Source: Glandiceps talaboti (Eukaryota > Hemichordata > Enteropneusta > Spengelidae). From it: a DNA stretch of 64,000 nucleotides. This document shows positions 24,150 to 35,379 of the stretch, in pieces. Under the pieces are notes generated by a model, which saw only the letters and a program-made list of their open reading frames with translations, did no database searches and was not told the DNA's origin. How positions within the stretch are numbered: position 1 is the first letter of the stretch; the number at the start of each line of letters is the position of its first letter. Where the stretch lies: NCBI RefSeq assembly GCF_964340395.1, contig NC_135569.1:3766540-3830539 (forward strand), written 5' to 3'. A program made the translations under genes and the position numbers.

Positions 24150-24599
24150 CATTGTCTAAATTGTTGGCAAAGACACTGAAAACATAATACATGTACATTA
24201 TTTAGTTGAAATAGTTCAGCTAAAAATGGTGGATTGATATTAGCAAGAGTCCATACATGTAGGTGCAAAATTATTAAAATGGAAAATTGAAATGACGCCT
24301 CATTGAGTGTAATCAACATTCAATGATATCCATTGGGGGACATTAGTGACTTATTATCGCCAAGTAGGGGAATTGATGTCATACATGTACATATACTTTA
24401 GTTTAGTTTATTTTACACTTTTTGTATGTGTCAAGACAAAGAGAATAGTGACACCAAATTTGTTACGTCCCAGAGGACGTACAGGTCCCAAGTCCATATT
24501 TAAGCAGAAAAGATACAATATATACTATATAGCATCACGTTGATATCCTGGATTAGGGTTAGGGTGTTCATGATGTCATCGCCAGAGGTTTTCTCACAA
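24150..24599. other. No gene seen
   Basis: Contains a two-unit ttagggttaggg at 24553-24564, too short to be a telomeric tract. No other feature. Confidence 0.35.
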
Positions 24600-24975
24600 A
24601 CCCGTGCAGGAAATTCCAAAATGGCCGAACACAAGTCAAGTGCACTAGAGGTTTGAATTTGTTATTAATTTCAGTTGTTGTACATTCACTTTGATAATTT
24701 ATTTTAGAACTGATGGTATTTTAATGTTGGTTGGACACTAGTAGAGGTGTTTGGCACCTGTTTGTAATTGTCCATTCCCTTTACAGACTGTCTTTTTAAA
24801 ATATTTATTTTTGTATTTTTATTGTTTGCTTGTTGCTACTGTTGTGGGTATATGTATGGTCTTTCTGGCCTGTTGTAGCCTATTGTACATGGTATTTTAG
24901 TTTTTATTATTGTGTAATTTTGACTTGCCTGTGCTGAAGCATAATGAATAACAAATAAATAAAGTAAATAAAGAA
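24600..24975 (+). mobile_element. Possible 3' end of a retroelement
   Basis: A T-rich stretch with no coding frame ends in gaagcataatgaataacaaa followed by taaataaagtaaataaag. This resembles the polyadenylation-signal-rich tail of a truncated non-LTR element or a processed transcript. No reverse-transcriptase sequence, target duplication or second copy is visible, so this is tentative. Confidence 0.25.
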
Positions 24976-25499
24976 TATAACTTTTCAAAGTTGAGTAAAT
25001 TACCAAAAGGGTACTATTTTGTCATCCAAAATCATATTTAAGCTGATAACAACAGTGTACTAAATGCAGAAATAAGTCTGCCTAGACATTTCCTTTAATT
25101 TTGACTGACAGGAACACCTTGTTTTAACAGCTACAGGGTTATTGTACGATACCTCCTGTATTTGTGACAGATGTAACACAAATTTTGGGTCAATAGTGTG
25201 ACATTTTTAACCATTATTATTCTATATTCACTATCACTGTGATTTCATTTATTCATTTCTTTCAGGAAATTGTATTTTTTCTGTATTGTCTTCGAGGCAT
25301 AGTCGTTATTATATCGATCTTTCTTTGTGATGCATTAAAATGAAAATATATGAATGAATATGTTTGATGCAAGACTGAATAATTTTTATCACTGCTAGAG
25401 GTTCATACGTTTGTAGTTATTATGAGCATAGTAATTCTACCGGTAGTCACAGTAAAAAATAAATGAAATTATAGTGGCCATATGGATGACAAATAAGGT
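24976..25499. other. No gene seen
   Basis: A good acceptor-like tract (ttcatttctttcag at 25252-25265) is followed by 25 open codons, hydrophobic, then a stop. That is not enough for an exon call. Confidence 0.3.
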
Positions 25500-25785
25500 A
25501 TTTATTTGGGATTTTTAATTTATGAAAGAATCTTACTATATATTTTCCTACTTTGAAATACAATTTAAAGAACATACATCAAGTCCTTGTTTGTAACTCA
25601 ATAAATTGCAAAAACTAAAAAAAAAAAAGTGTGTAAAAGTTTATTCTACGTACAATAACAAACATTTCTTTCATTTTTCAATATTTTGCAATTTATTGAC
25701 TTATATGATGTTCTTTCACATTGTATTTCCAAGTTAAAAGAACATAGCGGAGTTGTTTTATAAATTAAAATTTATTTACTTTAGT
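25500..25785. mobile_element. Diverged foldback element, arms about 100 bp
   Basis: The left arm (25514-25617) and right arm (25683-25775) are imperfect reverse complements. gaaatacaat, aaagaacat and tcaataaattgcaaaa on the left pair with ttttgcaatttattga, atgttcttt and attgtatttc on the right. Outer ttttaatttat pairs with ataaattaaaa. The loop holds an A12 run. Probably an old MITE; the ends are uncertain. Confidence 0.6.
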
Positions 25786-25959
25786 ACTACTTATTAATTA
25801 TATGGATAAATACAGGAATTATACATTTTAGATGCTTTGTTTTGAAAAATAGCAAAATATAAAAATCTGAGAAAACTAATTTTGTATTCCATAACATATG
25901 GACATATGTGTATGTTCATACATTATTAACTAGTTCACTTGGACTTCTTCCACCTTATT

Positions 25960-26745
25960 GAACAGTTCATGACATAGTTACATTGGCACAAGTTTCGTAT
26001 TGGGTAGAGCAACGGTGCTTCCATCATAGCAAACAGCTATAGCTAAGCATAAATGTAATATGTTGGCACAAGTTTGATCAAGTGTAACTGTGTTTCCATC
26101 ATACATATATAAAAGTTTATACATATATAAAACACTTACAGCCTCACATAGTATGTTGGCACAAGTTTTGTATCAAGTATAACACTGTTTCCATCATATA
26201 AAACACTTATACTCTGTAGCCTCACATACATTATACATTGGCAGAAATTTTATGCTTGATACAAAGAATTTCAATAATATTAAACAGTTCTTGCCTAGCC
26301 TCACATAATATATTTATTTGTATTGGAACAAGTCTTGTATTGGGTACAGCTGCACTTCCATCATATCAAACAGTTGCAACCTAACATGTAAGTTTTGTGT
26401 CGGGTAGAACAGTGCTTCCATATCCATATCAAACAGTAATGTCCTAACTTGTAAGTTTTGTATTGAGTACAGCAGTGCTTCTATCATATCAAATAATTAT
26501 GGCCTAACATGTAAGTTTTGTATCGAGTACAACAATACTTCCATCATATCAAACAGTTGTAATCTAATATGTAACTTTTGTATTGAGTACAACAGTGCTT
26601 CCATCATATCAAACAGTTACGGCCTAACATGCAAGTTTTGTATCGGGTAGGATGTACATGTAGCTTTCCTGAAATTTCATCTCATTAAACATATATAACC
26701 TCACATAGTATGTTGGCACAAGTTTTGTATCGGGTACAACAGACA
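25960..26745. repeat. 60-bp tandem array, about 12 copies
   Basis: The unit carries a gtaagttttgtat block, then a gggta/gagta block and cttccatcatatcaaacagt. From 26388 to 26640 the period is 60-63 bp (gtaagttttg at 26388, 26451, 26511; gtaacttttg at 26571). Outer units (25970-26340, 26690-26745) are longer, carry ttggcacaagtttt and are more diverged. Confidence 0.85.
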
Positions 26746-27089
26746 GGTGTCAATCATATGTTTCCATATTTCCTCCTCGTAAGTCCTGTTATAGAGTTCA
26801 TTCCATCTTATGGATTGTAACCTGTGCATAGGTTAATAGGGGTGAAAAGAATAAAGCCTGAATGGGGATATTGACAGATCTGTGTAAAGCCGTGTTTCCT
26901 CCCTAGATAGGTTTCCCTACATATGTAATACCCAGAGACATCAGAGCCATAGTAAAATAGACAAAGTTTTTCTATTTTTCTTACAGTCGCACTAATCCTA
27001 GTGTTTTACATCTCTTAAGTGATAAATAAGGGTTTTTCCCATCAAATGGTACATTTTCAAGTAATCCAATGTACTTTTTTCGTACTTCT
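26746..27089. other. No gene seen
   Basis: Low-repeat sequence with no supported feature. Confidence 0.35.
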
Positions 27090-27490
27090 AAAAGCTTTTC
27101 TGTTTTTCTGACACTTTTGTTGATCCAGGCTTTTTTCCAGTGAATGGATTTTTTTTCTTCAAATGAATGTAGATATTACGAATACTTGATCATTTGTGTA
27201 TAATAAACAAATCAATCCATGATTTCTGATTTCACAGATCTGGGCATTTTTCTCTGTAAGTTTTATCTAATGAATGGAATTTTTAAATAATGTCTGTGTA
27301 ATTTGACTTAGTACATATGCTCAGTAGCCAATAACATGATAAACAAATCAATGCCTGTTTTTCAGACACTTTTGCAGATCTTTACTATTTTCCCTTTTAA
27401 ATGATGATAGAATTTGTAAAATGGCCAAGTGTAGTGGATCTTACAAATGTTTAGTAAGTAATACCATGATAAACAAATCAATGCACATGA
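27090..27490. repeat. ~130-bp tandem repeat, 3 copies
   Basis: ataaacaaatcaat recurs near 27202, 27340 and 27470, with acacttttgttgatcc / acacttttgcagatc and atgaatgga/atgatga blocks between. Diverged. Confidence 0.65.
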
Positions 27491-28642
27491 TGCATAATGC
27501 AGTGTCTGTCCCAGAAATACACACAAGCGGCATTGACTAACTCTCTCAGTGTCTTCTTCTCGTGTTGATAGAGTATTCATTGCTTGCATGGTGCTTTCTT
27601 AGTGTGATATTTATTTTTCTTTCTTAAAGACTTTTAAGTGTTCTTGATTAGTCAAAGCAGTTGGAGAATATTGTTTGGCATTTCTGACAGACTTTGTGTT
27701 TGTTCTGTGGAGAACTATTTTCCCAAGCAGTTTGGTTTTCATTCTGTAGCTAGACCTCACTTAGTGTAGAAATTACTGATTTGGAGATACAGTTAGTTGA
27801 CAGGAAACGTTCCCATATGTATGTCTATTATCCGTTCTTTTGTCATCGGGTATTATACACATATTAACTTGCCTTATTTCAACAGCATACTAAATCGGTT
27901 TCCCAAAAGACGCTTAGGGTCTCCCCAGAACAGTCTGTTTCCCCAGGCTGTTGGCTGAGGGAAATGTCTGATTTTGGGGTGACTCACAGTCACCCCAGGG
28001 CTACATTCAACTGACATAAAAAACTGTTACCGGGATAAGGCCAGTTGATGTGTTATGACGGTGTATCATCAATTACCTGGACAACGGCAATGGGGACATG
28101 TTATATGGCTACAATAATATATTTTGTAAATTTCAGCTTGAGCCTGAAATATTATAAACTTAGTACTGGTAGTGTAATCTAACAACACATTTAGACCTTT
28201 CAAAGATTTACTGCTAAGATGATGAAGATGACTTTTCAAAATGGTTTCCTAGCAACAGTTCAAAGAGAGTAGATGCACTCGGATAAGATATTACGTGCGA
28301 GAATGAATGCTCCTGGACTCTAGGTTCATACTTAGTAATGAATATTTCGACTCATAAAGTCAAAACATTTTTTTGCAACAAAATTTTTGCCGACGTCTAA
28401 TCAGCATCGACAGGGATTTACAACAATAAAACAATAAAACATAAACCATAGCTGTGCACAAACCAGGTTCAACAAAAAATAAGGAACATATAATACTCTG
28501 GTCATTATACGCCACGACAATGCACATCGATATGTATGACGCTACAATGCGTGTCTACATGTACATCATTGGTTCTGCTGTTTTCAAAATATGAGCCAAA
28601 ACCATTACTTTCCCTGAGTTTTTTATTTTTTATGTTACTGGC
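27491..28642. other. No gene; a perfect hairpin and an X-box motif
   Basis: ggggtgact-cac-agtcacccc at 27976-27996 is a perfect 9-bp stem with a 3-nt loop. gtttcctagcaac at 28244-28256 fits the RFX X-box half-site arrangement. 28300-28380 resembles 812-900. No coding region is supported. Confidence 0.4.
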
Positions 28643-28781
28643 GATATTATTCCCCAATATTTTTCTTCATTCAGATGGAAAATACTCATGACCTAAGGAT
28701 TGTCCGCTAGCGACTCGTAGTGGCAACCCTTAGGTCATGTTTTCCTTGGCTGAATGAAGAAAAATATTGGGGAATAATATC
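28643..28781. mobile_element. 139-bp foldback MITE with perfect 32-bp inverted ends
   Basis: 28643-28674 (gatattattccccaatatt through cattcag) is the exact reverse complement of 28750-28781. Pairing continues inward less perfectly: catgacctaagg against ccttaggtcatg. The whole element can fold on itself. A partial, diverged relative lies at 57029-57160. No clear target duplication. Confidence 0.85.
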
Positions 28782-28978
28782 TAATTACGTGTCTATACAT
28801 TTGTATATTGAGTGTTTATTCAGACCATTTGCTAGCACTGCTTGTAAATGGTTGTTATTTAGATGTTTTAGGTGACCACAGTACAACTCCATGCATATAG
28901 TGCTTGAAGGTTTGATATTATAATTAGTGATGGAGGGGAAAATAATGCAGGAAAAAGTATGTGTGATATGTGTAAACC

Positions 28979-29090
28979 TAGTCTGTAAGGTACGTCATGA
29001 TGGGGTGCCCTCATACATTGGCTAACCCCTCCCATGTCGTGTGAGAGGAGGCCGGTGAGAGTGGAACGTCACGACGTATCTTACAGTCTA
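28979..29090. mobile_element. 112-bp MITE with TAGWCTGTAAG ends and 9-bp target duplication
   Basis: The left end tagtctgtaaggtacgtcat pairs with the right end acgacgtatcttacagtcta, 20 of 24 positions. The flanks gtgtaaacc (28970-28978) and gtgtatacc (29091-29099) match at 8 of 9 bases. The TAG(T/A)CT terminus and 9-bp duplication are shared with the larger elements at 47.4, 55.0 and 57.6 kb, so the same transposase type may mobilise both. A truncated copy is at 6506. Confidence 0.82.
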
Positions 29091-29261
29091 GTGTATACCC
29101 TGCTCATTAACTTTGATGTCTTATTGAATAAATCTTAGACCTGTTCAAGGTGATTAAATTCCCCCGAGTGTGTTTTCAATAAAAATTGATTATTTGCCCA
29201 TATTTTATGTATTTCACGTGTCTTATAAGATTATGAATCCATCCCAAATGGATAAACCAGA

Positions 29262-29690
29262 TAATGTGAAGCACTTTATAAGAATCATTCTGATTGGTTA
29301 GAAAACAAAGGAAACAAGCACATAATATAAAGCTCTTTATAAGGTTCATTCTGATTGGTTAGAAAACAAAGGAAACAAGCACAATATAAAGCTCTTTATA
29401 AGGTTCATTCTGATTGGTTAAAAAACAAAGGAAACAAGCACATAATGTGAAGAACTTTATAAGAATCATTCTGATTGGTTAGAAAACAAAGGAAACAAGC
29501 ACATAATATAAAGCGCTTTATAAGGTTCATTCTGATTGGTTAGAAAACAAAGGAAACAAGCACATAATATAAAGCTCTTTATAAGGTTCATTCTGATTGG
29601 TTAGAAAACAAAGGAAACAAGCACATGGTATAAAGCTCTTTATAAGGTTCATTCTGATTGGTTAGAAAACAAAGGAATCAAACACATCTG
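29262..29690. repeat. 61-bp tandem array, 7 copies, with CCAAT and TATA-like motifs
   Basis: ctgattggtta occurs at about 29290, 29351, 29410, 29471, 29532, 29593 and 29654 (spacing 59-61 bp). Its reverse complement, taaccaatcag, fits the NF-Y CCAAT consensus. Each unit also has a tataaagctctttata-type block. In the unit at 29507-29522 this is the perfect palindrome tataaagcgctttata. The units are nearly identical, so the array is young. Confidence 0.95.
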
Positions 29691-29925
29691 TTGGCTGTAT
29701 TGTTAATGAGTGATAAAGTATAAGTAAGTTTTCCAATCACTGACAACCTTGTAAAAGCTTCACATCGCCCTGGATAAACCACAGTCTCAAACACTGAACA
29801 TGCCTAATTTCATTGCAAATAGGCAATTATCATTTCCATCTCAGACAGCATGAGAACTATATGCAGGGTGTTGTATAGGTCAAGCTAAAGATACAGTGTC
29901 ATACTAATTGAAATTCAGACTTGGA
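29691..29925. other. No gene seen
   Basis: No supported feature. Confidence 0.35.
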
Positions 29926-30395
29926 ATTAATAGTAGTCTACAACACATACATTGTAGACTAATTACTAAACACTGTATCTAGACTACCAAATTAGCAGTA
30001 GTCCACGACACATAGACTAATTACTAAACATTGTATCTAGACTACCAAATTAGCAGTAGTCCAGGGTACATAGACTACTAAACATTGTATCTAGACTACC
30101 AAATTAGCAGTAGTCCAGGGTACATGGACTTCTAAAACATTGTATCTAGACTACCAAATTAGCAGTAGACCAGGGTACATGGACTTCTAAAACATTGTAT
30201 CTAGACTACCAAATTAGCAGTAGTCCAGGGTACATAGACTACTAAACATTGTATCTAGACTACCAAATTATAGCAGAGTCCACGACACATAGACTAATTA
30301 CTAAACATTCTATCTAGACTACCAAATTAGCAGTAGTCCAGGGTACATGGACTTCTAAAACATTGTATCTAGACTACCAAATTAGTTTTAGACCA
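29926..30395. repeat. 55-bp tandem array, 8 copies, two unit types
   Basis: tctagactaccaaattagca recurs eight times with spacings of 54-60 bp. One unit type has ccacgacacatagactaatt, the other ccagggtacatggacttcta. The order of types (A, A, B, B, B, B, A, B approximately) suggests block duplication. Confidence 0.92.
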
Positions 30396-31315
30396 ATAGA
30401 AATTGTGCAAGTGCCACTTACTTCACTAAATCAGACTACCTAGTGTTGAATTGAAGCCCAGGTAATTTTGTAATGAGTAATGAAAAGCCATCATGGGACT
30501 AGTAGTACTAAGTGTGTGTACATGTACATGTAGGTGAGGCGAAGATACAATGTCATACAAGGTACACATGTTATTCACCAGGAGAGAATACTATATACAT
30601 ATACATGCACCTTTATTTGAAAATAGAAGCTTCCCTGGGTACATTTACGTCAGACTGTTTGTCTGAGATTTGTTATCCCAAGCAAACACATTCAGCATTA
30701 GAAATTAGGACGTCAACTTCTGATGACAGGGCAACTGTTAGTGCCTAATGGTGCAACCCCTGTGTCATCTGCAGTAGTCAAAAAGCCATTTGTTTGCAGT
30801 GAAACCTAACCTGCTGTTAATTGCTGTACATTCATGTTGTTCTCAACAGGTGGTGTGTACTGTGAATGAGAGGTGTACATGCACAACATAATGTTTAAAC
30901 TTGAAGAGATGCCATCTATCTTTGTCTAGTTTCCATCCACCCCTAGCAAGGTAAGGTGTACTTTAAATCATTAAATACAGTAGTTCTAGTTACATGCCAC
31001 TCCTCAGGTCGACATCAAGTAGGAGAGAGGTGCTTTGAACCTTATCAACCCCAAGGTTCTTAGTGGTGCCACTTTAAAGTGCAAATAACAATAAGAATGG
31101 GCCAAACTATTGTGTGAACAGGGACAAACAGTTTAAGTTTCAGTTTCTATTACCTGGCAGATTTAGGGTGGTCTGATAGTGATATGGATGTCCTTGAACC
31201 ATGTTACCTGTTCCCTCTACCTTGATTTTCTTATGGTAAACGCTTGCCATGTGAACATGATCTTGACTAAAATCCAGACAGTATGTATGCCTATAAGAAC
31301 ACCAAAGGTGCTGTG
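30396..31315. other. No gene seen
   Basis: Short frames only (78 codons at 30512-30748, unrecognised). Confidence 0.35.
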
Positions 31316-31323
31316 TGTGTGAC

Positions 31324-31429
31324 CATTCTCGCAAACCAGAGCTGTTACTTCTTCTGTGATGCTGCGAAATAGCCTGTTGGCGGTGCATTTTGGACAGTGC
31401 CATAAAAGAGGCCATGGTTTGCAATGATG
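31324..31429. mobile_element. 106-bp hAT-type MITE with perfect 8-bp target duplication, copy 2
   Basis: tgtgtgac at 31316-31323 is repeated exactly at 31430-31437. The element starts cattctcgcaaacca and ends tggtttgcaatgatg, and aligns with copy 1 at 16184-16298 apart from an internal 9-bp length difference. Confidence 0.9.
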
Positions 31430-31437
31430 TGTGTGAC

Positions 31438-31990
31438 TCATTGGACATTGACAAGAAATAAAAGTTTAGCTATCCTTGCTGGTCATCAAATTTAAAGCTG
31501 TATATTCGCATTGTAAATATAAATATAAATATGTTCCATTTGACACCAGTGTGTAATGTCTCAAAATAGAAACTTATTTTGTTTGAAAGTTTTATCAAGC
31601 TCAAACCCAAATAAGTTTTCTCAGAGTGAGAAAGGGGTGGGGGGGGGGGGGGGGGTGAAGACATGGAGAAAATGTTGTCAACATGTACATGAGCAACTAG
31701 CCAGTAAAGTATTATTATTATGTTGAAATAACATCTCTGAAGTTCCATCTTTCTAAATTTGGTAACATTAACCTTAGGTAGGAGAAATGTGCGATATTAT
31801 CTTATCCTGCCAAAGGTCTATCATGTATGACACAGACATAACTTTGATTTCAATTGATGTCTGGTTGATGTTTCACTGATTACAATGTGTGCTTGTATGC
31901 TGTGAATACATATAGGATGGCTGGTTAGCTATAAATTCAAATGAAGATAAAGCAATCAACAAGTGTTCAGCACGGGAGAGCAGGAGGTCT
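31438..31990. other. No gene; poly-G tract
   Basis: 31634-31655 reads gggg-t-(g)17, a strong G-quadruplex candidate. The 92-codon minus frame across it translates the tract as poly-proline and is not supported as a gene. Confidence 0.5.
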
Positions 31991-31994
31991 CATG

Positions 31995-32720
31995 TGTGAT
32001 GTCGACAGTCCTGTATGTTCTTGACTTCAGATGGCACTTGGTGTGGACAGTCCTGTATGTTATTGACTTCAGATGGCACTTGGTGTGGACAGTCCTGTAT
32101 GTTATTGACTTCAGATGGCACTTGGTGTGGACAGTCCTGTATGTTCTTGACTTCAGATGGCACTTGGTGTGGACAGTCCTGTATGTTATTGACTTCAGAT
32201 GGCAATTGGTGTGGACAGTCCTGTATGTTCTTGACTTATGATGAGACTTGGTGTGGACAGTCCTGTATGTTATTGACTTCAGATGACACTTGGTATGAAC
32301 AGTCCTGAATGTTCTTGACTTCAGATGGCACTTGATGTCGATAGTTCTGTATGTTCTTGACTTTAAATGGCACTTGTTGTTGGTGGAATGTCTCTCATAT
32401 GTTCTAGAAGTAGGTTGGTACTTGATGATGACAGAAGGTCTGATGAGTTCTTTAATCCGGCTGCCAGACAGTGCCCGATGTGAACAGGGTGCCCACTATG
32501 TTCTTGAAACATGGTCATCACATTTAATATTAGTCCTGTATGTTTTTGAACCTGAGTACTTAGCATGGACAACAGATTTTGAATCAGTATGTTCTTGAAA
32601 CAGGGTAGCACTTGATATGGACAGCAGGTCCAGTATGTTTGTGAACTCGAGTGGCACTTGATGGCGACGGGAGGTCCAGTATGTTCTTTCATTCAGGTGG
32701 TACTTGACGTGGACATGACT
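31995..32720. repeat. 42-bp minisatellite, about 17 copies, decaying to the right
   Basis: The unit contains cttggtgtggacagtcctgt and atgttcttgacttcagatgg. From 32000 to 32340 copies are nearly identical; from 32340 to 32720 they are diverged and contain indels. Because 42 is divisible by three, several frames are open on both strands (14-residue periodic proteins). Openness on both strands and abrupt ends argue against coding. Confidence 0.95.
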
Positions 32721-34119
32721 CACTGAATAACAATTTTCAAGGCGTAACATTGGTGGGTATCACACGCGTTCAGGTTTACTCATTCTGTTGATTGGTAATG
32801 GTATCATATCACTTGCCTGCGTGTCTGTCATCGCTTTAAGTGGCTCAAAGTTTCTTTTTGTTGGTAGAAGTGGGGATATCAGTATCGTTTCCTGTCCATG
32901 TGGTGTTTACAATGACCAAGCTCAGTTACACCGATAGTAGTGATAGGTTTTCACTGCTCAGTCCAATTGTGTTTTCTTTCATAAGTGGCCACACACCATT
33001 CCAACCTTGCTGCTCTGCATGTGAAGTAGAAAGAAGACGAGGAAAATTTTTGTTATTTGTTCAGAAATCAGGATTAATCTAAAGCCTTAGTGTATTTAAT
33101 GTTAATACACACAAACACTACCTAGTCGGTATTATTCAAATTTTTGAAAGGTAAGTCGTAATATTAATAATTTCATACCCGACTGTGAAATGTAGTCGCT
33201 TGTGTCCTTAAGTTGCGTTCGTATACATGTATCAAACTTCTGGCAAGTTTAACCCTTAAGTTTTGAATTCCATAATCTCATATTAATGCAGTCTAATGAG
33301 TAGAAACAGAACCATTAAATGTATCGTAATTTTGTTCAGGTAACTGTTTCTCTTGCTTAAATTTTAAACTTGTTTGACTTGGTAGTTGGACATCGCAGTT
33401 GAATCCTTACCCAAGCTTCGTTATCAGAGGAATGGAGTGGAGGGTCTATGATGCAATGAGGTCCAATGTAGTAGTTTCATATTTTTCACACTTCTCAGGC
33501 CAAATACATTTCAAGTCAGAAATTCACTTGTTATCTTCAGTGAACTTTAGATTTCTGATATAATATACTAGTGTACTAAATTAATGTTTGTGTTTGTACT
33601 TCAAAGAGAACACAAGTCTGTATGCAATTGGATCCAATTTAGTAATTTCATTGTTATATTTTGATGTAGGAGCCAAATCCATTTCACATTGTCAAAAACT
33701 GTATGGTATCCTCAAAAAGCTTCTGATCAGTATTCTAAATACATTTTCAAACACTTGCAAACAGGTGATAATTTGCCTGTAAATGAATATATATTATTAT
33801 GTACTCACCTAACAACCTTCAGGTTTTAGAATCTCATACGTGTTCTATTATTTATTAATATTCAGCAATATTAGAAACATTTCTGAATATAAAATTTTGG
33901 GATTCTGAATATGATACAAAAATCCCTGATTGTATTTCTGCACCCAAAAACAGCTTCACAGTGTGATCCCGACTTCACTCTGTTGCAGTACTGCTTATGG
34001 ATACAGTCGACCCCTAATTAACATGTGCGATGGTGAATTATTGGCATTTTATCAATTTTCGGTGAATATATTGTTGGCTGTGTGATTGAAAAAAAATTAT
34101 ACCCTAGTTACAGTTAGTG
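32721..34119. other. No gene seen
   Basis: Single-copy AT-rich sequence; frames of 80 and 64 codons (32840-33082, 33588-33782) have no recognised domain. Confidence 0.35.
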
Positions 34120-35345
34120 CAGGTTTAAGTCTTATGACGTACAGGAATGTACTGAAGAGAAGGATTTAGTAGTGCAATGATGCAGAAATTTGTGTTCCAT
34201 TAACTTGAAAGTGTATGTCCCGTTAATCTTACCATTACTGTAACCTTCTCTCCATGTTTCTAGAGAGAGTGGATTAACCCATACTTATGCATCTATCGGT
34301 ACATACCAAATGGTACCATTTAGGGGTGAAATCAAGCAGAAATTTACTGGTAAATGTAAAGTCCTCAATCTTACCCCTCTTTTACATCTCTGTGTAAAAG
34401 AGGGGAGAGAGTGGATTAACACTTAATACTTACAAATCTATCGGTACATACCAAATGGCAGCATTTAGGGGTGAAATCAAGCAGAAATTTACTGGTAAAT
34501 GTAAAGTCCTCAATCTTACCCCTCTTTTACATCTCTGTGTAAAAGAGGGGAGAGAGTGGATTGACCCTTACTTACAAATCTATCGGTACATACCAAATGG
34601 CAGCATTTAGGGGTGAAATCGTATGCAGAGATATATGTTTTCCAGTAAAATGAATCAGCCAATCTTACACCCTTCATTACCTCATATATATGTACCTCTA
34701 TGTTATGAAGGAGCATTGATTAACCCTTACTTTAGGGATCCTCAGGATCTAGGAATGTACTGTAAACAGTTGCATTTGAGGGTGAAATTACGCAGAAATT
34801 TGTTTCTTGTAAACTGAAGGTGTGGAACTGTAAACCATCCGTCTTGCAATACTTCTCCAGTCAATACTTCTCTGTATTCCTGCGGAGAGATGATTAACTT
34901 TTACTCAGGAATCCATTGCAATATATCAAATGGTTGCATTCAGGGTGCAATCAAGTTTCAATCTTGACCCATCAAGACCTCTCCATGTTCCTGTGGAGAG
35001 TGGATTAACCTATGCTTAGGTTATATAGGAATATACCAAACAGTAGCATTTAGGGGTGAAATCATGCAATAATTTGTTCCCAAGTTGAAAGTCATCAATC
35101 TTGGACCGTTCAATACCTGACGAGATTGGATTAACTGAGAAATATCCGAAATTTTAGAGGAGAAAGAACTCATGCAAAATTTACCGGGATGTTAAAAGTG
35201 TGTAAACTATCAATCTTGCCCCTTGAAGACCTATCCATGCTCCTGGAGAGTGAAGATTAACCCTTACTTTAAAACGCAGTAGGGATATACCAAACAGAGT
35301 TCAGGGGTAATAAGTCAAGCAAAGAGATTAATATAGAAGTTCAAA
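34120..35345. repeat. ~144-bp tandem array, about 8-9 copies
   Basis: gagagtggatta near 34264, 34407 and 34550 gives a 143-144-bp period. Units share cggtacataccaaatgg, atttaggggtgaaatcaagc and aatcttacccctcttttaca. Two units carry the short hairpin cccctcttttaca/tgtaaaagagggg. To the right (34700-35345) units are diverged and shorter. Confidence 0.9.
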
Positions 35346-35379
35346 CTGCCTGAAGACAGTGAGAGAATCTAGGTACTTA

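Noticed and set aside
24553-24564. Interstitial telomere tract (ttagggttaggg)
   Set aside because: Only two units; expected by chance.
25266-25343. Terminal coding exon after a strong acceptor
   Set aside because: Only 25 hydrophobic codons before a stop in AT-rich DNA, with no partner exon visible.
31963-32308. 14-residue-repeat proteins in the 42-bp minisatellite
   Set aside because: Open in two plus frames and one minus frame at once, with no flanking coding sequence.
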